64,000 bases of DNA from NCBI RefSeq assembly GCF_000612545.2, contig NZ_CP097800.1:6502001-6566000 (forward strand), read 5' to 3'. Within the stretch, counting starts at the first letter, position 1, and the number at the start of each line of letters is the position of its first letter. The notes beneath the pieces are model-generated. The model saw only the letters and a program-made list of their open reading frames with translations, did not search any database and was not told where the DNA came from. Shown one piece after another: positions 51,039-59,625 of this stretch. The position numbers were made by a program, and so were the translations under genes. The stretch comes from Streptomyces sp. PCS3-D2. Lineage in GTDB: Bacteria > Actinomycetota > Actinomycetes > Streptomycetales > Streptomycetaceae.

Positions 51039-53135
51039 TCAGCCCGTGGGCGCCGCCGCCCCGCCCCGGAACGCCGCCTCGAAGGCGGCGTCTCCGATCG
51101 CCGCCCGCGCCTGCCGTTCGCTCCGGTCCCGTACGGCCGTCAGCGAGGGCGAGCCCATCTGCGGTCGGCCCACCGTGCGCCACCAGGCGTGCCCGGTGCC
51201 CAGCAGGCGCGCCGCCAGCTCGCCGTCGCCCAGTCCGGCCACCGCTGCGGCCAGCAGGTCCAGGCCGAGCGCGATGCCCAGCCGGTCGCCGAGGAGCCGC
51301 TTCCCGGAAAGCATGGCCCGTACGTGGCGTGCGGCCTCCCCGTGGTCGCCCAGGCCCAGCGCGGCCACCGCCAGGACGTAGTCCGCGTACGCCCGCATCC
51401 AGCGCTCGCCCAGCTCCGCGCAGGCCTCCCGCAGCGAGTGCGCCTCCTCGGCCGCCTCCTCGAAGCGTCCCAGCGCGCACAGGGAGTATCCGGTGGCCAG
51501 CTTGCACAGGAGCCAGCCCGGTCCGGTGGTGCGCCCGCCATGGGCGGCACGGGCCTGCGGGCCGGCCAGCCGCAGGGCCCGTACCGGGTCGCCCGGCATC
51601 AGGACCGACGCCGCGTGCAGGTAGGCGGCGCGCAACTCCCGCTCGGGGTCGGCCAGGTGGGCCGCGTCCCGGGCGCACTCCTCGCCGAGGCGCCGCGCCT
51701 CGTCCATGTCGCCCTGGAGGACCATGGTGAGCCCGAGGGCCCACCGGGCCTGGTTGTGGGCGAGCCCGGTGCGAGGGGCGAGCCGCAGGGCCCGTTCCAG
51801 GAAGGCGCGGCCCTCGTGCACGTGCCCGCACGCGAACCAGTAGAACCACAGCGCCCCGGCCATCTCCAGCGCTGCCGACGGGTCGGCGCCGAGCAGGTGT
51901 TCCAGGGCCGTACGCAACTGCGCGTGCTCGGCGGTGATCCTCCGGTACCAGTCCACCTGCCCCGGGCCCATCCAGCCCCGGTCGGCGGCGTGCGAGAGCG
52001 CCGCGTACCAGTGGGCGTGCCGGTCGGCGACCAGCTGCGTCTCGCCGAGCTCGCCCAGCCAGTCGTGCCCGTACTCGCGGATCGTGTCCAGCAGCCGGTA
52101 GCGGGCGCCGGCGCCGCGTTCCTCGGTGCGCAGGACCACGGACTTGGCGGCGAGACCGGCGAGCGTGCGTTCGACCCGGGCGGCCGGCAGTGGTCCGCCC
52201 GCGCATACGGCGCGCGCCGCAGCGATGTCGAAGTCGCCGGTGAACACCGAGAGTCGGGCCCACAGGAGCCGTTCCAGCGGCTCGCACAGCTCGTGGCTCC
52301 AGCCGATCGTGGTCCGCATCGTCCGGTGCCGGGGCGGCCGGGAGACGCGGACGTCCGACAGCATTTCGAAGCGCTCGCCGATCCGCTCGGCCATCTGCTC
52401 GACCGTCCACAACCGCATCCGGGCGCCGGCGAGTTCCAGGGCGAGGGGGATGCCGTCGAGGCGTCGGCATACCTCGGCGGCGACGGCGGTCCGCTCCGGG
52501 TCGGCGAAGACGGCCGCGGCGCGCGGGGTCGCGGCGAGCGCGCGGGTGCGGAAGAGGGCCAAGGCGTCGCTGTCGGGTCCTTCGCAGGGCAGCGGGCGGA
52601 CCTCGACGACCTCTTCGATCGCGCTGCGCAGGGGCTCCCTGGAGGTGATCAGGATGGTCAACCCGGGTGCCGACTGCAGGAGTTCGCCCGCCAGGTGGCG
52701 GCACTCGGGAACCAGGTGCTCGCAGGTGTCCAGGACCAGCAGGAGCTCCCTGTCGGCCATCCACGCGCAAAGTTCCTCGTCGAGGGGGCGGGGGGAGTGG
52801 TCGGCGAGGCCGACGGCGTGCGCGACGGTGGCGGTCAGCAGGGCGGGATCGCGCAGTGGTGACAGCTCGACCCACCAGGCGCCGTCGGGCCGGGCCCGGT
52901 CGGCGCCGGCGACCGCGCGCAGGGCGAGCCGGGACTTGCCGACGCCTCCCACCCCGGTCAGGGTGATCAGTCTGCGCTCGCGCAACAGCTTCCCGAGCAG
53001 CTGGAGTTCGGGCTGTCTGCCGATGAAGCCGGCGGGCTCCGCGGGCAGGTTGCCCGGCGGTCTGCCGGCTCCCGGCCCGGGGGCATCTTCCGTGGAATCT
53101 GGCTGATTGTCATTGACCGAGTACTCACCGAACAC
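51039..53135 (-). CDS. STAND/NB-ARC ATPase, LAL-like without HTH
   Basis: The 698-residue product has a nucleotide-binding domain with Walker A GVGGVGKSRLAL (near residue 65), Walker B LLLVLDTCEHL and the sensor ILITSREPL. A winged-helix-like region and then TPR-like helices follow (about 380-680). Such proteins usually carry a DNA-binding domain: LuxR at the C-terminus or SARP at the N-terminus. Neither is present. The end FEAAFRGGAAAPTG is where a LuxR domain normally begins. It may act as a signalling partner or be truncated. The start is GTG 53135, without a clear ribosome site. Confidence 0.88.
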   Translation of the reverse strand: MFGEYSVNDNQPDSTEDAPGPGAGRPPGNLPAEPAGFIGRQPELQLLGKLLRERRLITLTGVGGVGKSRLALRAVAGADRARPDGAWWVELSPLRDPALLTATVAHAVGLADHSPRPLDEELCAWMADRELLLVLDTCEHLVPECRHLAGELLQSAPGLTILITSREPLRSAIEEVVEVRPLPCEGPDSDALALFRTRALAATPRAAAVFADPERTAVAAEVCRRLDGIPLALELAGARMRLWTVEQMAERIGERFEMLSDVRVSRPPRHRTMRTTIGWSHELCEPLERLLWARLSVFTGDFDIAAARAVCAGGPLPAARVERTLAGLAAKSVVLRTEERGAGARYRLLDTIREYGHDWLGELGETQLVADRHAHWYAALSHAADRGWMGPGQVDWYRRITAEHAQLRTALEHLLGADPSAALEMAGALWFYWFACGHVHEGRAFLERALRLAPRTGLAHNQARWALGLTMVLQGDMDEARRLGEECARDAAHLADPERELRAAYLHAASVLMPGDPVRALRLAGPQARAAHGGRTTGPGWLLCKLATGYSLCALGRFEEAAEEAHSLREACAELGERWMRAYADYVLAVAALGLGDHGEAARHVRAMLSGKRLLGDRLGIALGLDLLAAAVAGLGDGELAARLLGTGHAWWRTVGRPQMGSPSLTAVRDRSERQARAAIGDAAFEAAFRGGAAAPTG

Positions 53136-53199
53136 GGGAGTATTCTGCGTGATCTTCTTATCCCACCGTGCCGTTAAGGCCGGATCGGGTCCCCCGGGT

Positions 53200-54156
53200 T
53201 CACGCGACGAGCGTGATCCGGCGTTCGGCGGAGAACGCCCCCCAGTTGCCGTCGGGGAGCCTTGCGCGCAGCTTCACGGCCCACTCGGTGCCGGTGGGCT
53301 CGGCCACCGTGAGGCGGTGTTCCGCCCGGCCGGCCGGTACCGCTCCCGCGCCGAACTGGATGACGGTCGTGGGCCGTCCGTTGACGTACAGCTCGTACTC
53401 GGTGGTGGGCCGGCCGGTCTCGGGGGCGGTCCAGGTGAGCGTGACCGTGCCCGGCGAGGCGGTGGCGGTGAGGTCGGCGGGGGCGGTGCCCGGACCGTCG
53501 CCGGAGGCGGGCGGGGTGCTCACGTCCACGGCCGGGCCGTCGGGGGAGGAGTTGTCGGCGCCGTCCCGGGCCCGGACCGTGAAGGTGTAGACGGTGTCGG
53601 GCCGCAGGCCGGTCAGGGTGGTGTCGGTGTCGCCGGGGCCGGCCGTGTGGATGCGGGCGCCGCCCTGGTAGACGTCATACGCCGTGACGCCCGTGTCGTC
53701 CGTCGACGGGGTCCACGACAGCCGGGCCGACCGGGGTCCGGTCGCGCTGCCGGTGGTGGCGCCGGGTGCGGTGGGCGGCGTCCGGTCCTCGGGCTTCGCC
53801 GCCGGGGTGGTGGCGAGCGCGGCCGGAGCGGCTTCGGAGAGGTTCCCGGCGGCGTCCCGGGCCCGCACCGTGAAGGAGTAGCCGGTCCCCGGGACGAGGC
53901 CGGTGACGTCCATCATGGTCCTCTCGGCCGGGAGTTCCCGTACCAGCCGTCCGCCCTCGAAGACCTGGTAGCGGGTCACGCCGTCGCGATCCGCGGCCGC
54001 GTCCCACATGACGTGCACGGTGGTGGCGCTGCCGGCCTGGGCGGTGAGTCCGCTGGGGGCGGACGGCGGCTCGGTGTCCGGCGCGCTGCACGCGGTGAGG
54101 CCCATGAGGCCGGTGGGGATCAGGAAGAGGGCGAGCGTGGGGGCGCTGCGTCGCAC
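53200..54156 (-). CDS. Secreted lipoprotein with three fibronectin type III domains
   Basis: The 318-residue product has a lipoprotein signal (LFLIPTGLMGLTAC, lipobox Cys near residue 24). Three FnIII domains follow (about residues 33-120, 128-215, 225-318) with motifs GTGYSFTVRARDAAGNLSEAAP and DTVYTFTVRARDGADN. FnIII modules are common in Streptomyces chitinases and other polymer-degrading enzymes, but no catalytic domain is present here. GTG 54156 has GAGGAAGG upstream. A DasR-like sequence lies 26 bases upstream, suggesting aminosugar control. Confidence 0.9.
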   Translation of the reverse strand: MRRSAPTLALFLIPTGLMGLTACSAPDTEPPSAPSGLTAQAGSATTVHVMWDAAADRDGVTRYQVFEGGRLVRELPAERTMMDVTGLVPGTGYSFTVRARDAAGNLSEAAPAALATTPAAKPEDRTPPTAPGATTGSATGPRSARLSWTPSTDDTGVTAYDVYQGGARIHTAGPGDTDTTLTGLRPDTVYTFTVRARDGADNSSPDGPAVDVSTPPASGDGPGTAPADLTATASPGTVTLTWTAPETGRPTTEYELYVNGRPTTVIQFGAGAVPAGRAEHRLTVAEPTGTEWAVKLRARLPDGNWGAFSAERRITLVA

Positions 54157-54181
54157 GGGGTGCCTTCCTCGGCTCCAGTAA

Positions 54182-54193
54182 AGGTCTAGACAT
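54182..54193 (-). promoter_or_regulatory. DasR-like (dre) half palindrome before FnIII lipoprotein
   Basis: AGGTCTAGACAT matches the dre core TGGTCTAGACCA at nine of twelve positions, with the central GGTCTAGAC intact. It is 26 bases before the FnIII lipoprotein start and in the spacer shared with the nickel-type importer. Confidence 0.4.
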
Positions 54194-54283
54194 ATATGGC
54201 ACGGCAGGTGCGAGGACGACAAGACCCGTGCGGCGTCAGTCGGTGATGTGACCCGATTCGTCGACTTCTGATCAGGTCTGGCA

Positions 54284-54306
54284 TTATTGCCAGCTCTTTG
54301 CAATAA
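54284..54306. promoter_or_regulatory. Candidate Nur (nickel-Fur) box upstream of importer operon
   Basis: TTGCCA (54287-54292), five bases, TTGCAA (54298-54303) matches the Nur box tTGCaa-N5-ttGCAA at all but one fixed position. It is enclosed in a 7-bp inverted repeat, TTATTGC/GCAATAA (54284-54306). It is 31 bases before the start of the SBP gene. Confidence 0.65.
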
Positions 54307-54336
54307 CGGAAGAACGCGAACAGGGATGTGCAGAGC

Positions 54337-55935
54337 ATGACGGCCCGGACAGTACGGGGAGCGGTCAGGGCGACACTGGCCGCCGCACTCATCACGGGCG
54401 CGGCGGCCTGCTCCACGCCCGGCGCCGGGGTCGGCGGCGCGGCCGGTACGGACTCGGTCGTGGTCGGCATCGCCACCGAGCCGGAGACCCTCAGCCCGCT
54501 GCTGGGCTACGGCAAGGACGGCAACTCCAAGATCTTCGACGGTCTGCTCACGCACGACGCCGACATGAAGCTCCGGCCCGCCCTGGCCGCGTCCCTCCCG
54601 GAGGTCTCCGAGGACGGGCGCACCTACTCCTTCACGCTGCGCAGGGGTGTCACGTTCAGCGATGGAGCGCCCTTCTCCGCCAAGGACGTCGTCTTCACCT
54701 ACCGGACCATCCTCGCCCCGGGGACGAACAACGCCTCCAAGACCGAACTGGATGCCATCGAGAGCGTCGAGGCGAAGGGTGAGGACACCGTCGTCTTCAC
54801 CCTGAAGTACCCCTACGCGCCCTTCGCCGAGCGGACCGTGCTGCCCATCGCCCCGGAACACATCGCGGGCAGACAGGACGTCAACAGCGGCGACTTCACC
54901 AAGCGGCCGGTCGGCACCGGCCCCTACGTGCTCACCGCCTGGTCCAAGGGCGAGAAGCTCAGCTTCAGGGCCAACCCCGGCCACTGGGGCGGTGAGCCCG
55001 CCGTCAAGAAGTTCACCATGGCCGTGATCAAGGACGACGACGTACGCGCCACAAGGCTGCGCTCCGGTGAGCTGGACGGCGCCATCCTGCCCCCCGGCCT
55101 GGCCAAGGGCTTCGCCAAGGACACCACGCGCCGCACCTACGCCGCCAGGACCTTCGACTACCGCAACGTGACCCTTCCGACGCACCATGAGGTCACCGGC
55201 GACCTCGCCGTCCGCCGGGCACTGGACATCGCCGTCGACCGCACGGCCATGGTCGACAGGCTGCTCGACGGCGCGGGCAAGCCCGCCTTCGGGCCGGTGC
55301 CCACCGACAGCCCGTGGTTCACGGCCGGCACCGAGCGCCGCCACGACCTCGACCGGGCCCGCGAGATCCTCGACGACGCCGGCTGGAAGGAGGGGCACGA
55401 CGGTATCCGCACCAAGGACGGGATCCGCGCGTCCTTCCCGCTCTGGTACACCGCCGGAGACAAGATCCGCCAGGACCACGCCCTCGCCTTCGCCTCCGAC
55501 GCGAAGAAGGCCGGCATCGAGGTCAAGGCCGAGGCCGGGACCTGGGAGGTCATCGAACCCCGGATGAAGACCGAGGCCGTCCTCGCGGGCGGCGGCTCAC
55601 CGGCCGACCCGGACTTCGACCAGTACCTCCTGCTGACCTCCTCGCTCGGCGGCGACGGCTTCAACAACATGGCCCGGTACGACGACCCGGCCGTGGACGC
55701 CGCCCTCGCCGAAGGGCGCCGCAGTGCCGACCCGGCCGTGCGCAAGGCCGCGTACGACACCGTGCAGCGCCGCCTCGCCGAGAACCCGGGCTATGTCTTC
55801 CTCACCCACATCGACCACCTCTACGTCGTCAACGACGCGTGGGACGGCCCCGGCACGCAGGTGGAGCCGCACGACCACGGTCTCGGCACCGGCCCCTGGT
55901 GGAACGTCGAGGACTGGAAGCCCCAGCAGAAGTGA
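54337..55935 (+). CDS. Nickel/peptide-type ABC transporter substrate-binding lipoprotein
   Basis: The 532-residue product is a family 5 solute-binding protein (NikA/DppA/OppA type). It has a lipoprotein signal (ATLAAALITGAAAC, Cys near residue 25) and the core ATEPETLSPLLGYG, RPALAASLPEVSEDGRTYSFTLRRGV, RTYAARTFDYRNVTLPTH and HIDHLYVVNDAWDG. The ligand could be nickel chelate or peptide. The Nur-type box, the nik-like gene order and urease elsewhere in the window favour nickel. ATG 54337 is used. It is the first gene of a five-gene operon. Confidence 0.9.
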   Translation: MTARTVRGAVRATLAAALITGAAACSTPGAGVGGAAGTDSVVVGIATEPETLSPLLGYGKDGNSKIFDGLLTHDADMKLRPALAASLPEVSEDGRTYSFTLRRGVTFSDGAPFSAKDVVFTYRTILAPGTNNASKTELDAIESVEAKGEDTVVFTLKYPYAPFAERTVLPIAPEHIAGRQDVNSGDFTKRPVGTGPYVLTAWSKGEKLSFRANPGHWGGEPAVKKFTMAVIKDDDVRATRLRSGELDGAILPPGLAKGFAKDTTRRTYAARTFDYRNVTLPTHHEVTGDLAVRRALDIAVDRTAMVDRLLDGAGKPAFGPVPTDSPWFTAGTERRHDLDRAREILDDAGWKEGHDGIRTKDGIRASFPLWYTAGDKIRQDHALAFASDAKKAGIEVKAEAGTWEVIEPRMKTEAVLAGGGSPADPDFDQYLLLTSSLGGDGFNNMARYDDPAVDAALAEGRRSADPAVRKAAYDTVQRRLAENPGYVFLTHIDHLYVVNDAWDGPGTQVEPHDHGLGTGPWWNVEDWKPQQK

Positions 55936-55945
55936 GCCACGCGCA

Positions 55946-56947
55946 GTGACCCCCCGCTCCGTCCGCCTCCCCTGGGGGCCGATGGCGCGCATGGCGGGGC
56001 GGCGGACCCTGGCCGCCGCCCCCGTCCTGCTCGCCGTCACCTTCGGTGTCTTCGCCATCGCCGCGCTGTCCCCCTTCGACCCCGTCAAGGCCTACGCCGG
56101 CACCGCCGGACTCACCGCCTCGCAGGCCGAACTCGACCAGCTGCGGATCAACCTCGGCGTCGACCGCCCCCTGGCCGCACGCTGGTGGGACTGGCTGGCC
56201 TCGGCGCTCACCGGCGACCTCGGCACCTCCGCCGTCATGCGCCAGCCCGTATCCGACGTGATCGCGGAGCGGCTCGGCTGGTCGGTGCTGCTCGCCGCCT
56301 GCGCGTTCGCGATCGCCGTCCTGACCGGCACCGTGCTCGGCGTGCTGGCCGCCCGCCGGACAGGTGGCGCGCTGGACCGCACCGTGTCCGCGCTCGCCTA
56401 CACCCTGGAAGCCGCCCCCGCCTTCTGGCTGGCCCTGCTCGCCCTCTGGTTCTTCTCGGTACGGCTCGGTGCGCTGCCCCCGGGCGGCCTCACCGACGCC
56501 GGCAGCGACACCGTCACCTTCGCGCAGGTCGCCTCCCACCTCGTGCTGCCCGCACTGGTACTGAGCGCCTCCCAACTGCCCTGGTTCTTCCTCTACGTCC
56601 GCCAGGGCGTGGCCGACGCCCTCGGGGAGGACCCGGTGCGCGGCGCCCGGGCGCGGGGGTTGGCCGAGCGCAGGGTCCTGCTCGGCCACGCCCTGCGCTC
56701 CGGCATGCTGCCGACGCTCACGCTGATCGGCTCCCGGGTGCCCGAACTCATCACCGGCGCCCTGCTGGTGGAGACGGTCTTCAGCTTCCCGGGCATCGCC
56801 GCGGCGACCGTGCAGGCGGCCACCTCGGTCGACTTTCCGCTGCTGGCGGCACTGACGGTGCTGGCCAGCGCGGCCGTACTCGCCGGCAATCTGCTGTCCG
56901 ACCTGCTGTACGGGCTGGTCGACCCGAGGGTGGGCTTCGATGGCTGA
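55946..56947 (+). CDS. ABC transporter permease, NikB/DppB type
   Basis: The 333-residue product has six membrane spans and the DppB/NikB loop (GLAERRVLLGHALRSGMLPTLTLIGSRVPELITGALLVETVFSFPGI). An N-terminal segment with the NLGVDRPLAARWWDWLASALTGDLGTSA pattern is typical. The start is GTG 55946, ten bases after the SBP stop. It overlaps the next permease by eight bases. It imports the SBP ligand. Confidence 0.92.
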   Translation: MTPRSVRLPWGPMARMAGRRTLAAAPVLLAVTFGVFAIAALSPFDPVKAYAGTAGLTASQAELDQLRINLGVDRPLAARWWDWLASALTGDLGTSAVMRQPVSDVIAERLGWSVLLAACAFAIAVLTGTVLGVLAARRTGGALDRTVSALAYTLEAAPAFWLALLALWFFSVRLGALPPGGLTDAGSDTVTFAQVASHLVLPALVLSASQLPWFFLYVRQGVADALGEDPVRGARARGLAERRVLLGHALRSGMLPTLTLIGSRVPELITGALLVETVFSFPGIAAATVQAATSVDFPLLAALTVLASAAVLAGNLLSDLLYGLVDPRVGFDG

Positions 56948-57806
56948 GCCGGTCTGGCGCTCCCCGGGCCGCGCCCGGTGCTCCACGCGCACCCTGCGGG
57001 TACGCGCCGCCGTGACCGTCATGGCGGTGGTCGTCGCGGCCGTGCTGCTCGTTCCCCCGCTTGCGCAGCTGGACCAGCAGGCGGTCGACCTGGCGGCGAA
57101 GCTGCAACCCCCCTCGTGGGCCCATCCCTTCGGCACCGACGACCTCGGACGCGACCTGCTGCTGCGGTGCGTCTACGGACTGCGCGTCTCCCTGCTCGTC
57201 GGCCTGGTGGCCGCACTGGTCGCCACCGTGATCGGCACGGCGGTGGGCGCGGCCGCCGGTGCGCTCGGCGGCTGGGCCGACCGGGTGGCGATGCGGGTGG
57301 TGGACACCCTCTCCTCCGTCCCGCACCTGCTCCTGGGCGTCTTCGTCGTGGCGGTGTTCCGGCCGGGGCTCTGGCCCGTCGTGGCCTCGGTCGCGATCAC
57401 CCACTGGCTCTCGACGGCCCGGATCGTCCGCGCGGAGGTCCTGTCGCTGCGCCGCCGGCCGTACGTGGACGCGGCCGTCTCCGGCGGCGCCTCACGGTGG
57501 CGGGTCGCCGTCCGGCACCTGGTGCCCGGCATCCTGCCGCAGGCGGGCCTCGCCGCCGTGTTGATGATCCCGCACGCGATGTGGCACGAGTCCGCCCTGT
57601 CCTTCCTGGGACTGGGACTCCCGGCCCACCAGGCGAGCTTGGGCAGTCTGGTGCAGACCGCGCGCGGCTCGCTGCTCGCCGGGCACTGGTGGCCCACCCT
57701 CTTCCCCGGCCTCCTCCTGATCATCCCGACCCTGGCCATCGCCGGCCTCGCGGGCGCCTGGCGCGACCGCCTGAACCCGCGCCGCCGCTCGGAGCTGACC
57801 CTGTGA
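56940..57806 (+). CDS. ABC transporter permease, NikC/DppC type
   Basis: The 288-residue product has the DppC/NikC pattern: HPFGTDDLGRDLLLRCVYGLRVSLLVGL, ADRVAMRVVDTLSSVPHLLLGVF, RRRPYVDAAVSGGASRWRVAVRHLVPG and ESALSFLGLGLPAHQASLG. It pairs with the NikB-type permease. ATG 56940 overlaps it by eight bases, and its own stop overlaps the following GTG (GTGA). It forms the membrane channel of the importer. Confidence 0.92.
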   Translation: MAEPVWRSPGRARCSTRTLRVRAAVTVMAVVVAAVLLVPPLAQLDQQAVDLAAKLQPPSWAHPFGTDDLGRDLLLRCVYGLRVSLLVGLVAALVATVIGTAVGAAAGALGGWADRVAMRVVDTLSSVPHLLLGVFVVAVFRPGLWPVVASVAITHWLSTARIVRAEVLSLRRRPYVDAAVSGGASRWRVAVRHLVPGILPQAGLAAVLMIPHAMWHESALSFLGLGLPAHQASLGSLVQTARGSLLAGHWWPTLFPGLLLIIPTLAIAGLAGAWRDRLNPRRRSELTL

Positions 57807-58795
57807 CCCCCTCGCCCGCCGCCGCCCCCGCCGCAGGCGAAGAGCCCCGGACCACCGGGGGCGGGCCCGTCCTGCGCGTCGAGGGCCTCTCCGTCCGCTT
57901 CCGCATGCCCGCCGGCCGCCACGTGGAGGCCGTCACCGGCGCCACCTTCGCCCTGGCCCCTGGCGAGAGCCTCGCCCTCGTCGGGGAGAGCGGCTGCGGC
58001 AAGTCCGTGCTCGCCTCCGCGCTCCTCGGACTGCTCCCGGGCAACGCGGAGACCGCCGGATCGGCCCGGCTCGCCGACGGCCTCGACCTGCTCGCCGCCG
58101 ACGAGCGCACCCTCGCCCGGTCCGTGCGCGGCCGGCGCATCGGCCTGGTCCCGCAGAGCCCCGCCGCGCACCTCACCCCGGTCCGCACCGTCCGCTCCCA
58201 GCTGGAGGAAACGGTCCGGGAACTGACCGGAACCCGGCCGCCCGCCCTGCGCGCGGCGGCGGAGGCGGCCGCCGGGCGTGCCGCCTTCCCCGCCTCCCAC
58301 CTCGACCGCCATCCCCACGAGCTCTCCGGCGGTCTCGCCCAGCGCGCGGCCACTGCCCTCGCCCTCGTGGGCGGCGCCCCGCTGCTCCTGGCCGACGAGC
58401 CGACCACCGGCCTCGACCGCGACCTGGCCCGGCGCACCGTCGACGAGCTCCGCGCCCACACCCGGGCCGACGGCCGGGCGCTGTTGGTGATCACGCACGA
58501 CCTGGTCGCGGCCGAGCGGATCGCCGACACCGTCGCGGTCATGTACGCGGGCCGACTCGTCGAGATCGCCCCGGCCGGGTCCTTCTTCGGCCGCCGCGGG
58601 CCCCGGCACCCGTACTCCCGGGGACTCCTGGACGCCCTGCCCGAACGCGCCTTCATCCCGGTGCCCGGCGCGCCGCCCGAGCTCGGCGCGCTCCCACCCG
58701 GCTGCGCCTTCGCCGCCCGCTGCCCGGCCGCCGACCTGCCGTGCCGGACCCGCCGTCCCGCGCTCACCGAAGGGGTGGCCTGCCACCATGCTTGA
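57803..58795 (+). CDS. ABC transporter ATP-binding protein, NikD/DppD type
   Basis: The 330-residue product has Walker A ALVGESGCGKSVLASALLG (near residue 62), the signature ELSGGLAQRAATALAL, Walker B LLLADEPTTGLD and VITHDL. The C-terminal oligopeptide-transporter extension with CAFAARCPAADLPCRTRRP (Cys-rich iron-sulfur-like region) is present. The GTG start overlaps the permease stop. It powers the importer together with the NikE-type ATPase downstream. Confidence 0.92.
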   Translation: MTPSPAAAPAAGEEPRTTGGGPVLRVEGLSVRFRMPAGRHVEAVTGATFALAPGESLALVGESGCGKSVLASALLGLLPGNAETAGSARLADGLDLLAADERTLARSVRGRRIGLVPQSPAAHLTPVRTVRSQLEETVRELTGTRPPALRAAAEAAAGRAAFPASHLDRHPHELSGGLAQRAATALALVGGAPLLLADEPTTGLDRDLARRTVDELRAHTRADGRALLVITHDLVAAERIADTVAVMYAGRLVEIAPAGSFFGRRGPRHPYSRGLLDALPERAFIPVPGAPPELGALPPGCAFAARCPAADLPCRTRRPALTEGVACHHA

Positions 58796-59462
58796 GCTCA
58801 AGGGCATCACCGCGGGCTACGACCGCCGTGCCCCCGCCTTCCGCGGCGCGGACCTGAGCCTGTGCCCGGGAGAGTCCCTCGGCCTGCTCGGGCCGAGCGG
58901 CTGCGGCAAGTCCACCCTGGCCCGGGTCGCCGCCCTGCTGCACCGGCCGGACGAGGGGACCGTCACCCTCGACGGCCACGCCGTGACCGGCTTCTCCCAC
59001 CGGGCCCCGCGCGCCCTGCGCACCGCGGTCGGTGTCGTCTTCCAGCAACCGCGCCTCGCCGCCGACCCCCGCCTGCGGCTGCGCGACCTCGTCGCGGAGC
59101 CCCTCCGCGCGACCGGCCGGCGCGGCGAAGCGGGCACGCGGGTGGCCGAGCTGGCGCAGCGCGTGGGACTCGGCGCGGACCTGCTCGCCCGCCGGCCCCA
59201 CGAGGTCAGCGACGGCCAGCTGCAACGAGCCTGTCTTGCCCGGGCCCTGGTGCTGCGGCCGCGCTGGCTGGTCTGCGACGAGATGACCGCGATGCTGGAC
59301 GCCTCCACCACGGCCGCGCTGGTCGCCGTCGTGGAGGACTACCGGGACGAGACGGGGGCCGGACTGCTCGCGGTGGGCCACGACCCGGTGCTGCTGGAGT
59401 GCTGGTGCGAACGCACGGCCCACTGGAACGAGATCGTCAAGGACCGACCCCCCGCCGCGTGA
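58788..59462 (+). CDS. ABC transporter ATP-binding protein, NikE type
   Basis: The 224-residue product has Walker A LLGPSGCGKSTLARVAAL (near residue 38) and Walker B LVCDEMTAMLD. The signature is degenerate: EVSDGQLQRACLARAL in place of LSGGQ. It lacks the C-terminal extension of its partner. It is the last gene of the nik-like operon and overlaps the preceding gene by eight bases. Pairing a full and a degenerate ATPase is common in heterodimeric importers. Confidence 0.9.
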   Translation: MLELKGITAGYDRRAPAFRGADLSLCPGESLGLLGPSGCGKSTLARVAALLHRPDEGTVTLDGHAVTGFSHRAPRALRTAVGVVFQQPRLAADPRLRLRDLVAEPLRATGRRGEAGTRVAELAQRVGLGADLLARRPHEVSDGQLQRACLARALVLRPRWLVCDEMTAMLDASTTAALVAVVEDYRDETGAGLLAVGHDPVLLECWCERTAHWNEIVKDRPPAA

Positions 59463-59625
59463 GCACTGCGGCCTGCGTCCCGGCCGCCCGCTGCGGGGCC
59501 GGCTGCGCCGCCGTGAATCATGCGGCGCATGCATGGACTCCTCGGGCACCGCGCTCTAGCGTCGGCCGACGGTGCGACGCCAGACGCGATGTCAACAGGC
59601 CCGCTCCGACACGGAGGAGTCGCGG

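Noticed and set aside
51010-52875. A 621-codon minus-strand frame within the STAND gene
   Set aside because: Out-of-frame shadow with Arg/Gly-rich translation. The 698-residue frame has Walker motifs.
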